From the NCBI GenBank assembly GCA_002421745.1, contig DISC01000005.1, positions 1 to 22,943 of the forward strand: a DNA stretch of 22,943 nucleotides. Reading direction: 5' to 3'. Position numbers and translations under genes: made by a program. Below the pieces are notes generated by a model. It had not been told where the DNA came from, did not search any database, and worked only from the letters and a program-made list of their open reading frames with translations. Positions 1 through 7,236 of the stretch are shown piece by piece. This DNA comes from Patescibacteria group bacterium UBA6220 (GTDB lineage: Bacteria > Patescibacteriota > Minisyncoccia > Minisyncoccales > Minisyncoccaceae). Position 1 is the first letter of the stretch. Every line of letters starts with the position of its first letter.

Positions 1-431
1 TTTTCTTCTGGTTTGCTTGTCGGTTTTTTATTATAAGACATTTCCGGAGGATTTAAGTCTTCGGATGGATCAACTCTATGAATACCACCTGTTGGTGGGT
101 TGGTGGGTGGTATTTCTCTTTCTAATGGAGGCAAATCTAAATTAACGGAAAATCCATTCAAATCAAGTTCTGGTGATTTGATCGATTCCCCCTTTTTTTT
201 GAAAAGGGTTTTAACATCTGTTTCTCCGCGAGGAAGCTCATTATTTAATTCAAGTAAAATTTTACCCAAATTATTTTCTTCAAACATTTTATAAATTTCT
301 TTAAATTTTTCCGCATCACCAGTCTCTGTGTTATCGGGATGGTATTTTTTAATAAAAAATCTACGAGCACTTTTCATCAATTCGCCAGTCTCGTTAATTT
401 TTTTTCTTTCGTTTTTATTTTCGTTTCTCAT
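1..431 (-). CDS. J-domain-like protein, 3' end outside window
   Basis: An open frame begins at the ATG read from 431 on the minus strand and runs off the left edge, so only about 143 residues are visible. Residues 19-50 resemble the second half of a DnaJ J domain: a basic helix (KSARRFFIKKY), the diagnostic HPD tripeptide at residues 31-33, then a helix ending in KFKEIYKMFEE. The usual first J-domain helix is hardly present. After it comes a low-complexity Pro/Glu-rich stretch (PPTNPPTGGI). HPD is known to stimulate Hsp70/DnaK ATPase, so a DnaK-partner role is inferred. There is no Shine-Dalgarno; an AT-rich -10-like box lies just upstream. The C-terminal part, which would show the specific role, is not visible. 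Confidence 0.6.
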   Translation of the reverse strand, partial: MRNENKNERKKINETGELMKSARRFFIKKYHPDNTETGDAEKFKEIYKMFEENNLGKILLELNNELPRGETDVKTLFKKKGESIKSPELDLNGFSVNLDLPPLEREIPPTNPPTGGIHRVDPSEDLNPPEMSYNKKPTSKPEE

Positions 432-469
432 ATTACATAAAGTGTATCATTAAATATTTTTTAAGCCAA

Positions 470-527
470 CAAAAAAACGCTAATACATTATTTGTTAAAC
501 AACAAGATGAAAGCGTTTTTAGTTTTT
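470..527. terminator. Bidirectional terminator
   Basis: Arms AAAAACGCT (473-481) and AGCGTTTTT (512-520) form a 9-bp stem with T-runs on both strands. It ends the DUF1003 transcript on the minus strand and insulates the J-domain gene. Confidence 0.7.
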
Positions 528-563
528 GATAAGAAAAATAACATTGAGGTTTAATAATTTAAA

Positions 564-977
564 TTATTTGTTTTTTTTCAATAATTTAATAATTTCAGCC
601 AGTTGGTTTTTTTCTATTTGATTGATTGTTAATTGAACAGCTTCAATTTTTTCTTTTGCTGTAAGGTTTGTAACAAAGTCTTGTTCAGCATGATGTCTAT
701 CTCTTTCGTTTTGTCTATTTTGAGACATCATAATTATTGGAGCGGAATATGCTGCTTGAACAGAAAACAAAAGATTAAGAAGAATAAACGGATAAGGATC
801 CCATCTATAGAGATAAGCCAAAAAATTTAAAATTATCCAAAGAAGTACAAAAATTGACTGCCCTATTATAAAAGCCCAAGATCCCATTCCTTTAGCAACT
901 TTATCAGCTAGTTTTTGTCCGAAAGTTAATTTTTCTCTATGTCGAGAGTGCCAGTTTTTGTTATGTTCTTCTTCCAT
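564..977 (-). CDS. DUF1003 family membrane protein
   Basis: This 137-aa protein matches the DUF1003 family in length and motifs: GSWAFIIGQS leading into a first transmembrane helix (about residues 33-53), then WDPYPFILLN with a second helix, then the family signature SAPIIMMSQNRQNERDR. The tail after about residue 95 is charged and helical, probably cytoplasmic. The function of DUF1003 is not established. The gene has its own extended -10 box (GATATAAT around 1006-1013) and no Shine-Dalgarno, like the other class 1 genes. It is single-gene, with a strong terminator 40 bp downstream. Confidence 0.9.
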   Translation of the reverse strand: MEEEHNKNWHSRHREKLTFGQKLADKVAKGMGSWAFIIGQSIFVLLWIILNFLAYLYRWDPYPFILLNLLFSVQAAYSAPIIMMSQNRQNERDRHHAEQDFVTNLTAKEKIEAVQLTINQIEKNQLAEIIKLLKKNK

Positions 978-1060
978 GTTTTTTATATGATAATTATATT
1001 GATAGTATTATATCTCTTAAAATCAAAAGCAACAAATTTAAAAAATATTTTAATAAAAAC

Positions 1061-2053
1061 TTAACGAAACATTACATATTTTAAACTATAATAAGAGTAA
1101 TATGTTCCGTTTTGTCCGCAAGTGGAAACAATAGTAAATAAAGAAGTTCCATTGTTTTCTCCTTTAAACACCACATTACCCCAAGCACTGCTGCAAGTAT
1201 AAGCAACCCCAGTCATTCCATTCCACCCACATGAAGAATATCGACAAGTAGTTCCAGAAAGCTGAAGAGGATTTTCAAGCGTGTAATAATAACAAGGAAT
1301 ATATGAATGAGAAACTTGATTATCAGCAGAAATTAAAAATTCAGTTGGATTAAAAGAATCTAAAAACCCCTGAGACACATAAAAGTATGAAAAATGATAA
1401 GATAATGAGCAACCGTTTCCGGCATTAATAGATTGGGTTGATGAATTTATAAGAGCGGTTGCTGTCCCACTTGAAGATATCCCATTTCCAGTAATGCAAC
1501 TAGAAAGGCTTCCCATATTATAATTAAGATTTGTCCATCCTCCTCCATCTGTAGTCATATCGCAATAAGCCTGGAAAGATTCCATACCTCCTGGATTAAT
1601 CCAATATGTTCCATTTCCAGTAGATCCACCGCCATTTAATATTGCTAAGCAGGATTGTCCTGGATAATCAGCTGACTCTCCGATTAGGCCGGTTGTCCAG
1701 GTGTTACTTGAGCTATCATAAATATAGCTGGTGCCACTCGAGAGAACTCCCTGCAAAGTAAAGCTGTCTCCTAAATTAGTATAAGTATAAGAGCCACCAT
1801 TGGGATTGTCTGGAATATCCCCCAAGTAGACTGGAACCAAGTCTGATAATAGCGCTGGATAGGTTTCGCTATTTAATACAGTGTATTCTAGTATGGCTTT
1901 TTCAATTGTTGCCATATCAACTTTGGTTTGAGCGTCTTTAGCAGAGCTGATTGCTCCGCTCATAGAAACAAAAATTACGCCGGAAAGAATGCCGACAATT
2001 GCAATTGCAACTAAAAGTTCAATTAAGGTAAAAGCTTTAATCTCCTTTTGCAT
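1061..2053 (-). CDS. Pilin-like protein with C-terminal fibrinogen-like domain
   Basis: The N-terminus is a type IV prepilin/pseudopilin signal: a short basic leader (MQKEIKA), then FTLIELLVAIAIVGIL with the conserved Glu at position +5 of the mature protein, which anchors and assembles pilins. The residue before the cut is Ala, where Gly is usual. Residues about 30-125 look like a pseudopilin head (DMATIEKAILEY, then YPALLSDL). From about residue 132 the sequence changes to a fibrinogen-related pattern: SCLAILNGG, GTYWINPGG, YCDMTTDGGGWT, with several Cys further on (330 aa in total). The domain is typically a carbohydrate- or surface-binding module in eukaryotes and appears in some bacterial surface proteins. 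A surface or adhesive minor pilin is inferred. Single gene. Confidence 0.8.
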   Translation of the reverse strand: MQKEIKAFTLIELLVAIAIVGILSGVIFVSMSGAISSAKDAQTKVDMATIEKAILEYTVLNSETYPALLSDLVPVYLGDIPDNPNGGSYTYTNLGDSFTLQGVLSSGTSYIYDSSSNTWTTGLIGESADYPGQSCLAILNGGGSTGNGTYWINPGGMESFQAYCDMTTDGGGWTNLNYNMGSLSSCITGNGISSSGTATALINSSTQSINAGNGCSLSYHFSYFYVSQGFLDSFNPTEFLISADNQVSHSYIPCYYYTLENPLQLSGTTCRYSSCGWNGMTGVAYTCSSAWGNVVFKGENNGTSLFTIVSTCGQNGTYYSYYSLKYVMFR

Positions 2054-2099
2054 TAAGAATATTTTATATTATTAATACAAAAAAGAAAAGCGTATTTTA

Positions 2100-2135
2100 T
2101 AAAAAAAGCAGAAAGTACGATGTACGATCTGCTAT
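2100..2135 (-). terminator. Rho-independent terminator
   Basis: AGCAGA (2108-2113) pairs with TCTGCT (2128-2133), followed on the minus strand by seven or more T. It ends the two-gene unit 3006-2139. Confidence 0.75.
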
Positions 2136-2138
2136 ATT

Positions 2139-2663
2139 TTATTTAAAATTTACGGACCAGTCTCTCAATTGGAATCCGAGGAATGAAAAGAAACTTTTCA
2201 TATATTCAAAGTCTTCTGGAAAGACAAAGACATTTTTGTTTTTATCCGTCATTTCCAAATAGATTTTATCTGTTGAGAGTGTCCACTTGGAGCTTAAATA
2301 TCTCTCTGCAAACATTGCGTCAAAAGTTTCACTTAATTCTTTCTGTGTGAGATATCCACTAAATTCAGCAAGGTTTGTTTCGGGATTTTCATTGAGTGCA
2401 TTAAATTTGCACGTATTTTCTGAATCCGAATTTTCGGATTTAGATGGACCAGAACGCAGCTGTTCTATTTTATTCCGGATATAGAAATCCTGAGAGGTAA
2501 AATTAATGTCAATTTTACCAAATTCAGCGGTTTCATACATACAAATGTAGCTGATTAGGTCGTAGCTCATTCCGCCCGGAAGCTCTCTTCCGTGTGTAAT
2601 GTTCAATGAATGTTTAATAGTTCTTTTTGGTAAGTTTTCTAGTAATTGAAAAGGATTCAGCAT
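2139..2663 (-). CDS. Hypothetical protein, second gene of a two-gene unit
   Basis: A 174-aa soluble protein that I do not recognise. There is no signal peptide or membrane segment. The middle (about 70-90) is Ser/Asn/Glu-rich and probably a linker, between an N-terminal part (FQLLENLPKRTIKHSLNITH) and an aromatic C-terminal part (EDFEYMKSFFSFLGFQLRDW). Translation starts at ATG with a strong AAGGAGGT site 7 bases upstream. It lies 37 bp after the stop of the 101-aa gene and has no promoter of its own, so the pair is probably co-transcribed and may act together. A toxin-antitoxin role is possible from size and arrangement only; no motif supports it. Confidence 0.7.
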   Translation of the reverse strand: MLNPFQLLENLPKRTIKHSLNITHGRELPGGMSYDLISYICMYETAEFGKIDINFTSQDFYIRNKIEQLRSGPSKSENSDSENTCKFNALNENPETNLAEFSGYLTQKELSETFDAMFAERYLSSKWTLSTDKIYLEMTDKNKNVFVFPEDFEYMKSFFSFLGFQLRDWSVNFK

Positions 2664-2700
2664 TTTTTAAACCTCCTTTTTGTTTTGTTTAAATAGCTAT

Positions 2701-3006
2701 CTATAGTTTTCGCAAGCCTATTTTTTGGGCCAATTCTTCTCGTCTTATCATCGTGATAGTAATCTGAAGTTGACCATCAATTCTGCACAAGAGAAACTGA
2801 ATTCTGTCAATGATTTGTTTTTCTTTGGGATTTTGAGCTTTTTCAATCATTGTCATATAGGACGAGAATTCATTCAGCAATTCCTTTTGCTTTTTAATGG
2901 TTTCAGAAATTTTAGGAAATTTTTTCTCAGCTTCGTCGAGGGCTTTGTTTATACTGGGTATTTTTTCAAGCAGTATTGATGCACAATTCATTACTAATTC
3001 TTCCAT
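2701..3006 (-). CDS. Hypothetical helical protein, first gene of a two-gene unit
   Basis: The start chosen is the ATG at 3006, six bases after a GAGGTG ribosome site; an in-frame TTG at 3018 would include that site and is rejected. The 101-aa product is almost entirely alpha-helical by composition (KALDEAEKKFPKISETIKKQ, then a long C-terminal amphipathic helix) and has no recognisable domain. It is preceded by a clear TTGACA promoter and a leader shared with the gene at 17523-18041, and it is followed by the 174-aa gene in the same unit. Confidence 0.7.
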   Translation of the reverse strand: MEELVMNCASILLEKIPSINKALDEAEKKFPKISETIKKQKELLNEFSSYMTMIEKAQNPKEKQIIDRIQFLLCRIDGQLQITITMIRREELAQKIGLRKL

Positions 3007-3009
3007 TTG

Positions 3010-3093
3010 ACACCTCAATTGTTCAATGTTCTATGATAACAAGCATCTCTTTCGAGATAATAATACAATAAAATGGATAACTTATTTTGTCAA
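3010..3093 (-). promoter_or_regulatory. Promoter and structured leader
   Basis: TTGACA (3088-3093) and TATTGT (3065-3070) are 17 bp apart. The leader holds a small hairpin, ATCTC-GAAA-GAGAT (3045-3058), then the string GAACATTGAACAATT before the GAGGTG site. Hairpin and string recur in the leader of 17523-18041. Confidence 0.75.
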
Positions 3094-3228
3094 TGTTAGA
3101 ATAGATTAATCAGAGATTATCGCGTGTGATTAATTTTGGGTATCTGATTTAAATAAAGCATTGTCATAATAATCATTTTATGTTAAAATATATAAAAATA
3201 ATGACCCACAAGGTCTTTTTATAATATA

Positions 3229-4383
3229 ATGAAAGTAGCAATAAACATAACTAGAGAACCATTAGGCGGAATAACTTCCGTTAATTTAAATCTATTAAAT
3301 CATTTGCATGGATCGAATATATCTTTTTTGGGCATAGAATTAAATGCTTTTAGAAAGTTTAAATCCTCGGTGGCATATAGACATTTATCCCCAAATTGGT
3401 TTAATCATCAAATTATTAGTATTTGCGATTTTTCAATAAATGAAATAATAAAAAACGTTGATAATCTCAAAGAGATTGAGAAAATATTTAATCCAATTAT
3501 AGAAATAGTAAGGGAGATTTTAAGAAAAGAAAAACCAGATGTCTTTTTGATAAATGGAACATATTATGTTCCTTGGATATTATCAATAGCAGCTCGTAAA
3601 GAAGGGATTCCAATTGTTTTGTGGTATGCAGGTGTTCTCGCAAAAGAGACAGCTCACTTCAAACAAAAACAAAGAGATATATTTTTGGAGATGGAAAAAA
3701 ATATTATTAAAAATTCTTCAACAATAATTTTTCCTTCTCAAATATGCAAAGACGCTGTTTTGGATGAGGTATCGAATGCAAAAAAAGTTGAAGAAGGGAC
3801 TGTTGTTCCCAATCCAATATCCCCCATTTTCACTAAAGAAAAAAAACAGAAAAAAATATTGAAAAACAAAATAGCTTTTATTGGTAGATACGCTCCGATT
3901 AAAAATATAGAAGCTTTTATTTCTCTCCATCTATTATTAAAAGAAAAAGGCTGGAAGCACGAAGCTACAATAGTAAATGGAAAGGAACACAAGTTTATTA
4001 AAAATATTCCCGATGATATTAAAATAATTTCAATGATGCCTAGCGAGGAAATGAAATCTTTTTATCAAAAACAAAGTTTAGTGATTAGCCCATCTCATTT
4101 TGAGACATTTGGTAATGTTCCAGTTGAAACGGCCTGTACGGGAATTCCCGTATTGGTAAATAAAAATATGGGTTGTTCAGAAGTTTTTTATCAGGCAGGA
4201 TTAGAGGAAATGGTTGTGGATTTTGATGATTTGGAATCAGTAGCCAATAAAACTATTAATTTTTGTGGAAAAATAATTGAATCATCGAAAGTAAAAAATC
4301 TTAAAGATTTGGTAAGTTGTGAAAATATTTCAAAAAAAATAGTTAAAATCTTAAAAGACTTTTCCAATAAGCCAAAATTATAA
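3229..4383 (+). CDS. GT4-family glycosyltransferase
   Basis: This 384-aa protein has the two-domain GT-B layout of family 4 glycosyltransferases. The N-terminal half opens with MKVAINITREPLGGITSVN, a glycine-rich acceptor-side loop. The C-terminal half begins at about residue 212 with IAFIGRYAPIKNIEAF and carries the nucleotide-sugar signature HFETFGNVPVETACTGIPVL, including the E-x7-E motif. It probably transfers a sugar from a nucleotide donor to a glycolipid or envelope polysaccharide at the cytoplasmic face; the substrate cannot be read from sequence. The gene is alone on the plus strand. There is no Shine-Dalgarno; the ATG sits in TATAATATAATG, and a small hairpin plus T-run (GACC 3203-3206, GGTC 3212-3215) lies just before it. 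It ends with a strong terminator. Confidence 0.88.
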   Translation: MKVAINITREPLGGITSVNLNLLNHLHGSNISFLGIELNAFRKFKSSVAYRHLSPNWFNHQIISICDFSINEIIKNVDNLKEIEKIFNPIIEIVREILRKEKPDVFLINGTYYVPWILSIAARKEGIPIVLWYAGVLAKETAHFKQKQRDIFLEMEKNIIKNSSTIIFPSQICKDAVLDEVSNAKKVEEGTVVPNPISPIFTKEKKQKKILKNKIAFIGRYAPIKNIEAFISLHLLLKEKGWKHEATIVNGKEHKFIKNIPDDIKIISMMPSEEMKSFYQKQSLVISPSHFETFGNVPVETACTGIPVLVNKNMGCSEVFYQAGLEEMVVDFDDLESVANKTINFCGKIIESSKVKNLKDLVSCENISKKIVKILKDFSNKPKL

Positions 4384-4425
4384 TTATTATTTTTTTAAAT
4401 TAATACAGATTTAATTTAAAAACAT

Positions 4426-4451
4426 AGAACCACAAGAAGGGTTCTTTTTTT
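4426..4451 (+). terminator. Rho-independent terminator
   Basis: AGAACC (4426-4431) and GGTTCT (4440-4445) are followed by a run of T. It lies 40 bp after the glycosyltransferase stop. Confidence 0.85.
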
Positions 4452-4519
4452 GTAATAATAATTAGCGTTGTTTTTTTGTATTTTTTAAAAAAATAATACC
4501 TGGTGTTTAAATTTTTAAT

Positions 4520-4590
4520 ATAAAAAAAGAGATAAATTATTGTTGGTTATGGAAAAAACCCATAAACAATAATATTGTTTTTATCTCTTT
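4520..4590 (-). terminator. Branched terminator overlapping a coding end
   Basis: Read on the minus strand, AGAGATAAA (4588-4580) pairs with TTTATCTCT (4536-4528) before seven T. Inside the loop are two further hairpins: AACAATATTATTGTT, and TATGG...CCATA. The 5' arm and the inner hairpins overlap the last codons of the 124-aa gene. Confidence 0.7.
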
Positions 4591-4921
4591 CGATTCTGAA
4601 CACAAACCGCCAGGTTGTGCTATCGATGCCAGTTTCTATCCAGAATCTTTCGCATTCATTTTCATTAACGTGATGCCACCACCCTCGATCAATAGGCTCT
4701 TTGACATCAACGAATACTGCTGATTCTACGTTTTTATATTCTTTTCCGTAGATATCGCGAGATTCTTTTTCGGGGAAAATTCCCCACAAGATTTCTCCTG
4801 GGTTTACTTTTCTTACTACTTTTTTTGAAAAAGCAATCGATGCCAGTGGAAAGGCTTCTTTTTTTCCGTTCTGGTAGACGATCTCAAGGATCATCCCCTT
4901 GTTAATATCAATTTCAGTCAT
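4547..4921 (-). CDS. Hypothetical protein (class 2 unit)
   Basis: The start chosen is the ATG at 4921 (MTEIDINKGM), because an upstream in-frame codon at 4981 falls on the -35 box of the promoter. The 124-aa product is soluble, rich in beta-type residues and Trp (EILWGIF, DRGWWHHVNENECERFW, STTWRFVFRIER), and unknown to me. It could be a small beta-barrel or ligand-binding fold, but no motif supports a function. It stands alone between a TTGACA promoter and a terminator that overlaps its 3' end. The ribosome site is weak (GGGAT). Confidence 0.7.
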   Translation of the reverse strand: MTEIDINKGMILEIVYQNGKKEAFPLASIAFSKKVVRKVNPGEILWGIFPEKESRDIYGKEYKNVESAVFVDVKEPIDRGWWHHVNENECERFWIETGIDSTTWRFVFRIERDKNNIIVYGFFP

Positions 4922-4952
4922 GATATCCCATAGTTTTTTTGGAACTAATAAT

Positions 4953-4981
4953 ATAATAAAATACTTATTATGTTTTGTCAA
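4953..4981 (-). promoter_or_regulatory. Sigma70-type promoter
   Basis: TTGACA (4976-4981) and TATTAT (4953-4958) are 17 bp apart, with a leader of about 25 nt to the ATG at 4921. Confidence 0.75.
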
Positions 4982-5054
4982 TAATAATAAGAAATGCGGA
5001 AATCTTTAAGATGAAAATGTGAATGTGCGACCGCCCTATTTATTTGGATTATTA

Positions 5055-5086
5055 TAAAAAAATAGCCTCATTATTATTAATGAGGT
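5055..5086 (-). terminator. Rho-independent terminator
   Basis: GCCTCATT (5064-5071) pairs with AATGAGG (5079-5085), followed on the minus strand by a T-run. The 5' arm overlaps the last codons of the substrate-binding protein gene. Confidence 0.8.
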
Positions 5087-5820
5087 TTATTTAAAGAGCT
5101 GTTTGGATCGGATATTTGTCTCTCTATCGAAGCATTGATTTGATTCATATACTTCGCAATGGGAGACTTTTTGCTGATAGCCATATAGAAGGGCTGTTCC
5201 GAAATAGTTCCGGATTCTTTTATTCCAGAAATATTTTTTTCAGCGATTATTGCTTTGCCTGCATATGTAGAGTAAAGGAAATAGTCAGCCTTCCCCTCTT
5301 TTATCATAGAGAAACCTTGGTCTGGTGTTTCTACTACTGTTATGTCTAGGTTAGCCTTGACAATATAGTCATCAAGTTCTTGGCCGTAACTATCGCCCTT
5401 GGTTACAACACCTTTTTTCCCAAGCAAATCTTCTTTTTTGTTTAGGGAAAATGTTTTATCTTTAGCGATAAATGGAGTTATCGGGTCAACTGTGTAAGGG
5501 ATTGAGAAGTAAAAATATTTTTCTCGTTCCGTTGTTTTGTACATAGCAACAATTAGGTCAATTTCTCCTGCTTTTCCTCTTTGTTGAACCATGTCCCAAG
5601 AGCCCACGTATATAGATTTGAAATCAAATCCAATATCTTCGGCAACTTTAGAAGCTACTTCAGGTCCGATTCCTGAAATATGTTCGCCTGATTGATACAT
5701 AACTGGTGACCAAGCTGGGTGACCAGAAGCGACAATTGTGTATTTTGTTGATACACAACAGGCAGTTGTTGCGAATATTGCAACAACAATTATGGCAATA
5801 AGAATAGTTTTCTTTTCCAT
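5077..5820 (-). CDS. Amino-acid-type ABC transporter substrate-binding protein
   Basis: A 247-aa family 3 periplasmic binding protein (SBP_bac_3). Residues 1-24 are a signal sequence (MEKKTILIAIIVVAIFATTACC); Cys at about 21-22 follows TTA, so it may be a lipoprotein with a weak lipobox. The mature part shows the family pattern: GIGPEVASKVAEDIGFDFK, then GEIDLIVAMYKTTEREKYFYFSIPY, then a second lobe with KGDSYGQELDDYI and KADYFLYSTYAGKAI, ending AISKKSP. It should bind a polar amino acid or similar small ligand outside the membrane. No permease or ATPase gene is nearby, so it is an orphan here; a sensing or scavenging role with a distant transporter is possible. It has a GGGGTG ribosome site and its own TTGACA box (5876-5881) with a poor -10. 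Confidence 0.88.
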   Translation of the reverse strand: MEKKTILIAIIVVAIFATTACCVSTKYTIVASGHPAWSPVMYQSGEHISGIGPEVASKVAEDIGFDFKSIYVGSWDMVQQRGKAGEIDLIVAMYKTTEREKYFYFSIPYTVDPITPFIAKDKTFSLNKKEDLLGKKGVVTKGDSYGQELDDYIVKANLDITVVETPDQGFSMIKEGKADYFLYSTYAGKAIIAEKNISGIKESGTISEQPFYMAISKKSPIAKYMNQINASIERQISDPNSSLNKPH

Positions 5821-5922
5821 TTAATACACCCCTTTTTTGGAATGACTTATAATTTTTAACATTTTTAATAATAATTGTCAAAATATCAAAATACAAAATA
5901 ACAAATTAAAGAAAAGTTTAAT

Positions 5923-5967
5923 CAAAAAAATGTTAAGGCAATGTTAAGGTATTCGATACCTTAACAT
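5923..5967. repeat. Nested inverted and direct repeat
   Basis: A perfect 12-bp inverted repeat, ATGTTAAGGTAT (5941-5952) and ATACCTTAACAT (5956-5967), has a 3-nt loop. AATGTTAAGG is repeated directly at 5929-5938. On the minus strand this second copy is followed by seven T, so the right arm can pair with either copy: a tight hairpin, or a longer one that ends in a T-run. It lies 45 bp upstream of the substrate-binding protein's -35 box. Confidence 0.7.
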
Positions 5968-6028
5968 TTGAATTTCTAGAGTTTTGACCTCCAAACATTC
6001 TTTAACATAAAATTATTACATCATATTA

Positions 6029-6053
6029 TAAAAAAAGAGGAGATTATTTCTCC
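6029..6053 (-). terminator. Rho-independent terminator
   Basis: GGAGA (6039-6043) pairs with TCTCC (6049-6053), followed by seven T on the minus strand. It overlaps the end of the 177-aa gene. Confidence 0.65.
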
Positions 6054-6577
6054 GCTTTATGATTTTGTATTTCTTTGCAGAATATTTCCGCAAGAGTAAA
6101 TACTTGGTTAATTTTTTCGAAGTTGCTAGGTCTTCTCCATTTGGGTAGTGTTCGAGGAAGTACCTTTATGTCTCGGTAATATTTCCATCCGTAACGGGTG
6201 TTTTTTGGGTGGATGAAGAATTTTTGAATATCTTCAAAGCAGGTTATTTTCATACGATAGAGAAAATACATCTCCGCGGAGCTGGCAGTCCCTCCCATTG
6301 GTCCTGGTCCATTACAGTATGACCCACAGAGATGAGAAAACTCTTTATTTTCTTCTTCTCTGCTCCATTTGTTGAAAATTACTTCCGATAATGTATAAAA
6401 ATCGGATCCACTCATTCGGTCAATAGGTTTGTTTTTAAGAGAAAAACTGATATAGAGAAGAATTACATCCATTACATCTTCATAATTAATGATCTTGATT
6501 AGTTTTTTATCAAGATATGTCAGTTTTTCATCAGTGCTTTTTTCAATGCAGCCAATAATTTTTTTTCTTGCTTCCAT
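6044..6577 (-). CDS. Hypothetical protein (class 2 unit)
   Basis: A 177-aa soluble protein I do not recognise. The N-terminal 80 residues look helical (KLIKIINYEDVMDVILLYISF). The middle has a Cys/Gly-rich patch, HLCGSYCNGPGPMGG, and the C-terminal third is basic and aromatic (TRYGWKYYRDIKVLPRTLPKWRRPSNF). The Cys pair could bind metal or form a disulfide; this is only an inference. The ATG at 6577 follows GGTGAT by five bases. The leader contains AAGAAC-AAAA-GTTCTT, a stable 6-bp hairpin (about 6601-6616). A plausible promoter is TAGACA and TGCTAT with 17 bp between, around 6628-6655. Confidence 0.65.
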   Translation of the reverse strand: MEARKKIIGCIEKSTDEKLTYLDKKLIKIINYEDVMDVILLYISFSLKNKPIDRMSGSDFYTLSEVIFNKWSREEENKEFSHLCGSYCNGPGPMGGTASSAEMYFLYRMKITCFEDIQKFFIHPKNTRYGWKYYRDIKVLPRTLPKWRRPSNFEKINQVFTLAEIFCKEIQNHKAEK

Positions 6578-6660
6578 GGCAAATCACCATAAAATTGATA
6601 AAGAACTTTTGTTCTTCCAGAAAAATAGCATACCTTTTAAAGAGTTGTGTCTATAGTTGT

Positions 6661-6700
6661 TTCTAGATGGGATTGTAACTAAAAATTGCTAATTGGTGTG
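6661..6700 (-). repeat. Family C repeat, copy 1
   Basis: About 31 of 40 bases match 13415-13454 (core on the plus strand CTAGATGGGATTGTAACTAA). It lies between the leader of the gene at 6044-6577 and the terminator of the lipoprotein gene. Confidence 0.5.
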
Positions 6701-6726
6701 TTTTTTTGCGTTAAAAATGTTTTATA

Positions 6727-6786
6727 GATAGGCGCGATGGAACGAACGCGAATCTTTTAAAGTTAGATTTTGGTCTATAAAAAAAT
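6727..6786 (-). repeat. Family B repeat, copy 1
   Basis: A diverged copy reading, on the minus strand, T-run, TATAGACC, AAAATCTAACTTTAAAAG, ATTCGCGTTCGTTCCATCGCG. It begins exactly at the T-run of the lipoprotein terminator, as the other copies do. Confidence 0.55.
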
Positions 6787-6806
6787 GAAGATTTAATAAT
6801 CTTCAT
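6778..6806 (-). terminator. Rho-independent terminator
   Basis: ATGAAGATT (6785-6793) and AATCTTCAT (6798-6806) form a 9-bp stem with loop TAAT, then seven T on the minus strand. The stop codon of the lipoprotein gene lies in the stem. Confidence 0.85.
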
Positions 6807-7102
6807 GTTGAGTGATTTTTGAATACCACGAAATATCCCATAGTAATGCCATATCCACCGGTGTTATCCGACGCAATACTCACAATTTCTAATTCAGGGT
6901 GCTGACTTATAAATGTAGACAGACTATTACCAAAACTTGCTTGTATGCAATCAAAGTAATAAACATTGTTTCCATAAAATGTAACATCGTTGATACGGCT
7001 GGGTTGAACATTTTTTGGATCAGCTGCTGAATTAATGCAACCAGTAGAGACAAACATGACAACAAGAATAATTCCCGCTGCGATTAAAAGGTGCTTTTTC
7101 AC
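6803..7102 (-). CDS. Small lipoprotein
   Basis: A 99-aa protein starting at GTG, 8 bases after a GGAGGG site. Residues 1-22 are a lipoprotein signal: MKKH, a hydrophobic core, then the lipobox VSTGC with Cys22 as the lipidated residue. The mature part is about 77 residues, with no family I recognise; it contains DNTGGYGITMGYFVVF, a pattern of short beta strands. It should be anchored on the outer face of the cytoplasmic membrane. It is a single-gene unit with a TTGACA promoter. Confidence 0.8.
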   Translation of the reverse strand: MKKHLLIAAGIILVVMFVSTGCINSAADPKNVQPSRINDVTFYGNNVYYFDCIQASFGNSLSTFISQHPELEIVSIASDNTGGYGITMGYFVVFKNHST

Positions 7103-7127
7103 AAATAACCCTCCTAGGTCTTAATAT

Positions 7128-7156
7128 TTTATAATAAAAAAAATTAATCTTGTCAA
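7128..7156 (-). promoter_or_regulatory. Sigma70-type promoter
   Basis: TTGACA (7151-7156) and TATAAA (7128-7133) have a 17-bp spacer and serve the lipoprotein gene. Confidence 0.75.
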
Positions 7157-7183
7157 TAATATAAAATTTTAAAGAAATAAAAA

Positions 7184-7236
7184 AAGAAGATTCACCCTAA
7201 TTAATTTTTGATTTGGGATTTTTTGCATCTTCTTGA
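7184..7236 (-). terminator. Terminator overlapping a coding end
   Basis: On the minus strand AGAAGAT (about 7235-7229) pairs with ATCTTCT (about 7190-7184), followed by seven T. The loop holds the last coding bases and stop of the frameshifted gene. Confidence 0.55.

Noticed and set aside
100..294. Plus-strand ORF of 64 aa
   Set aside because: Antisense to the J-domain-like protein; no ribosome site.
2139..3006. Toxin-antitoxin pair
   Set aside because: Size and co-transcription fit loosely, but neither protein has a DNA-binding or toxin motif, and the 37-bp gap is long for such pairs.
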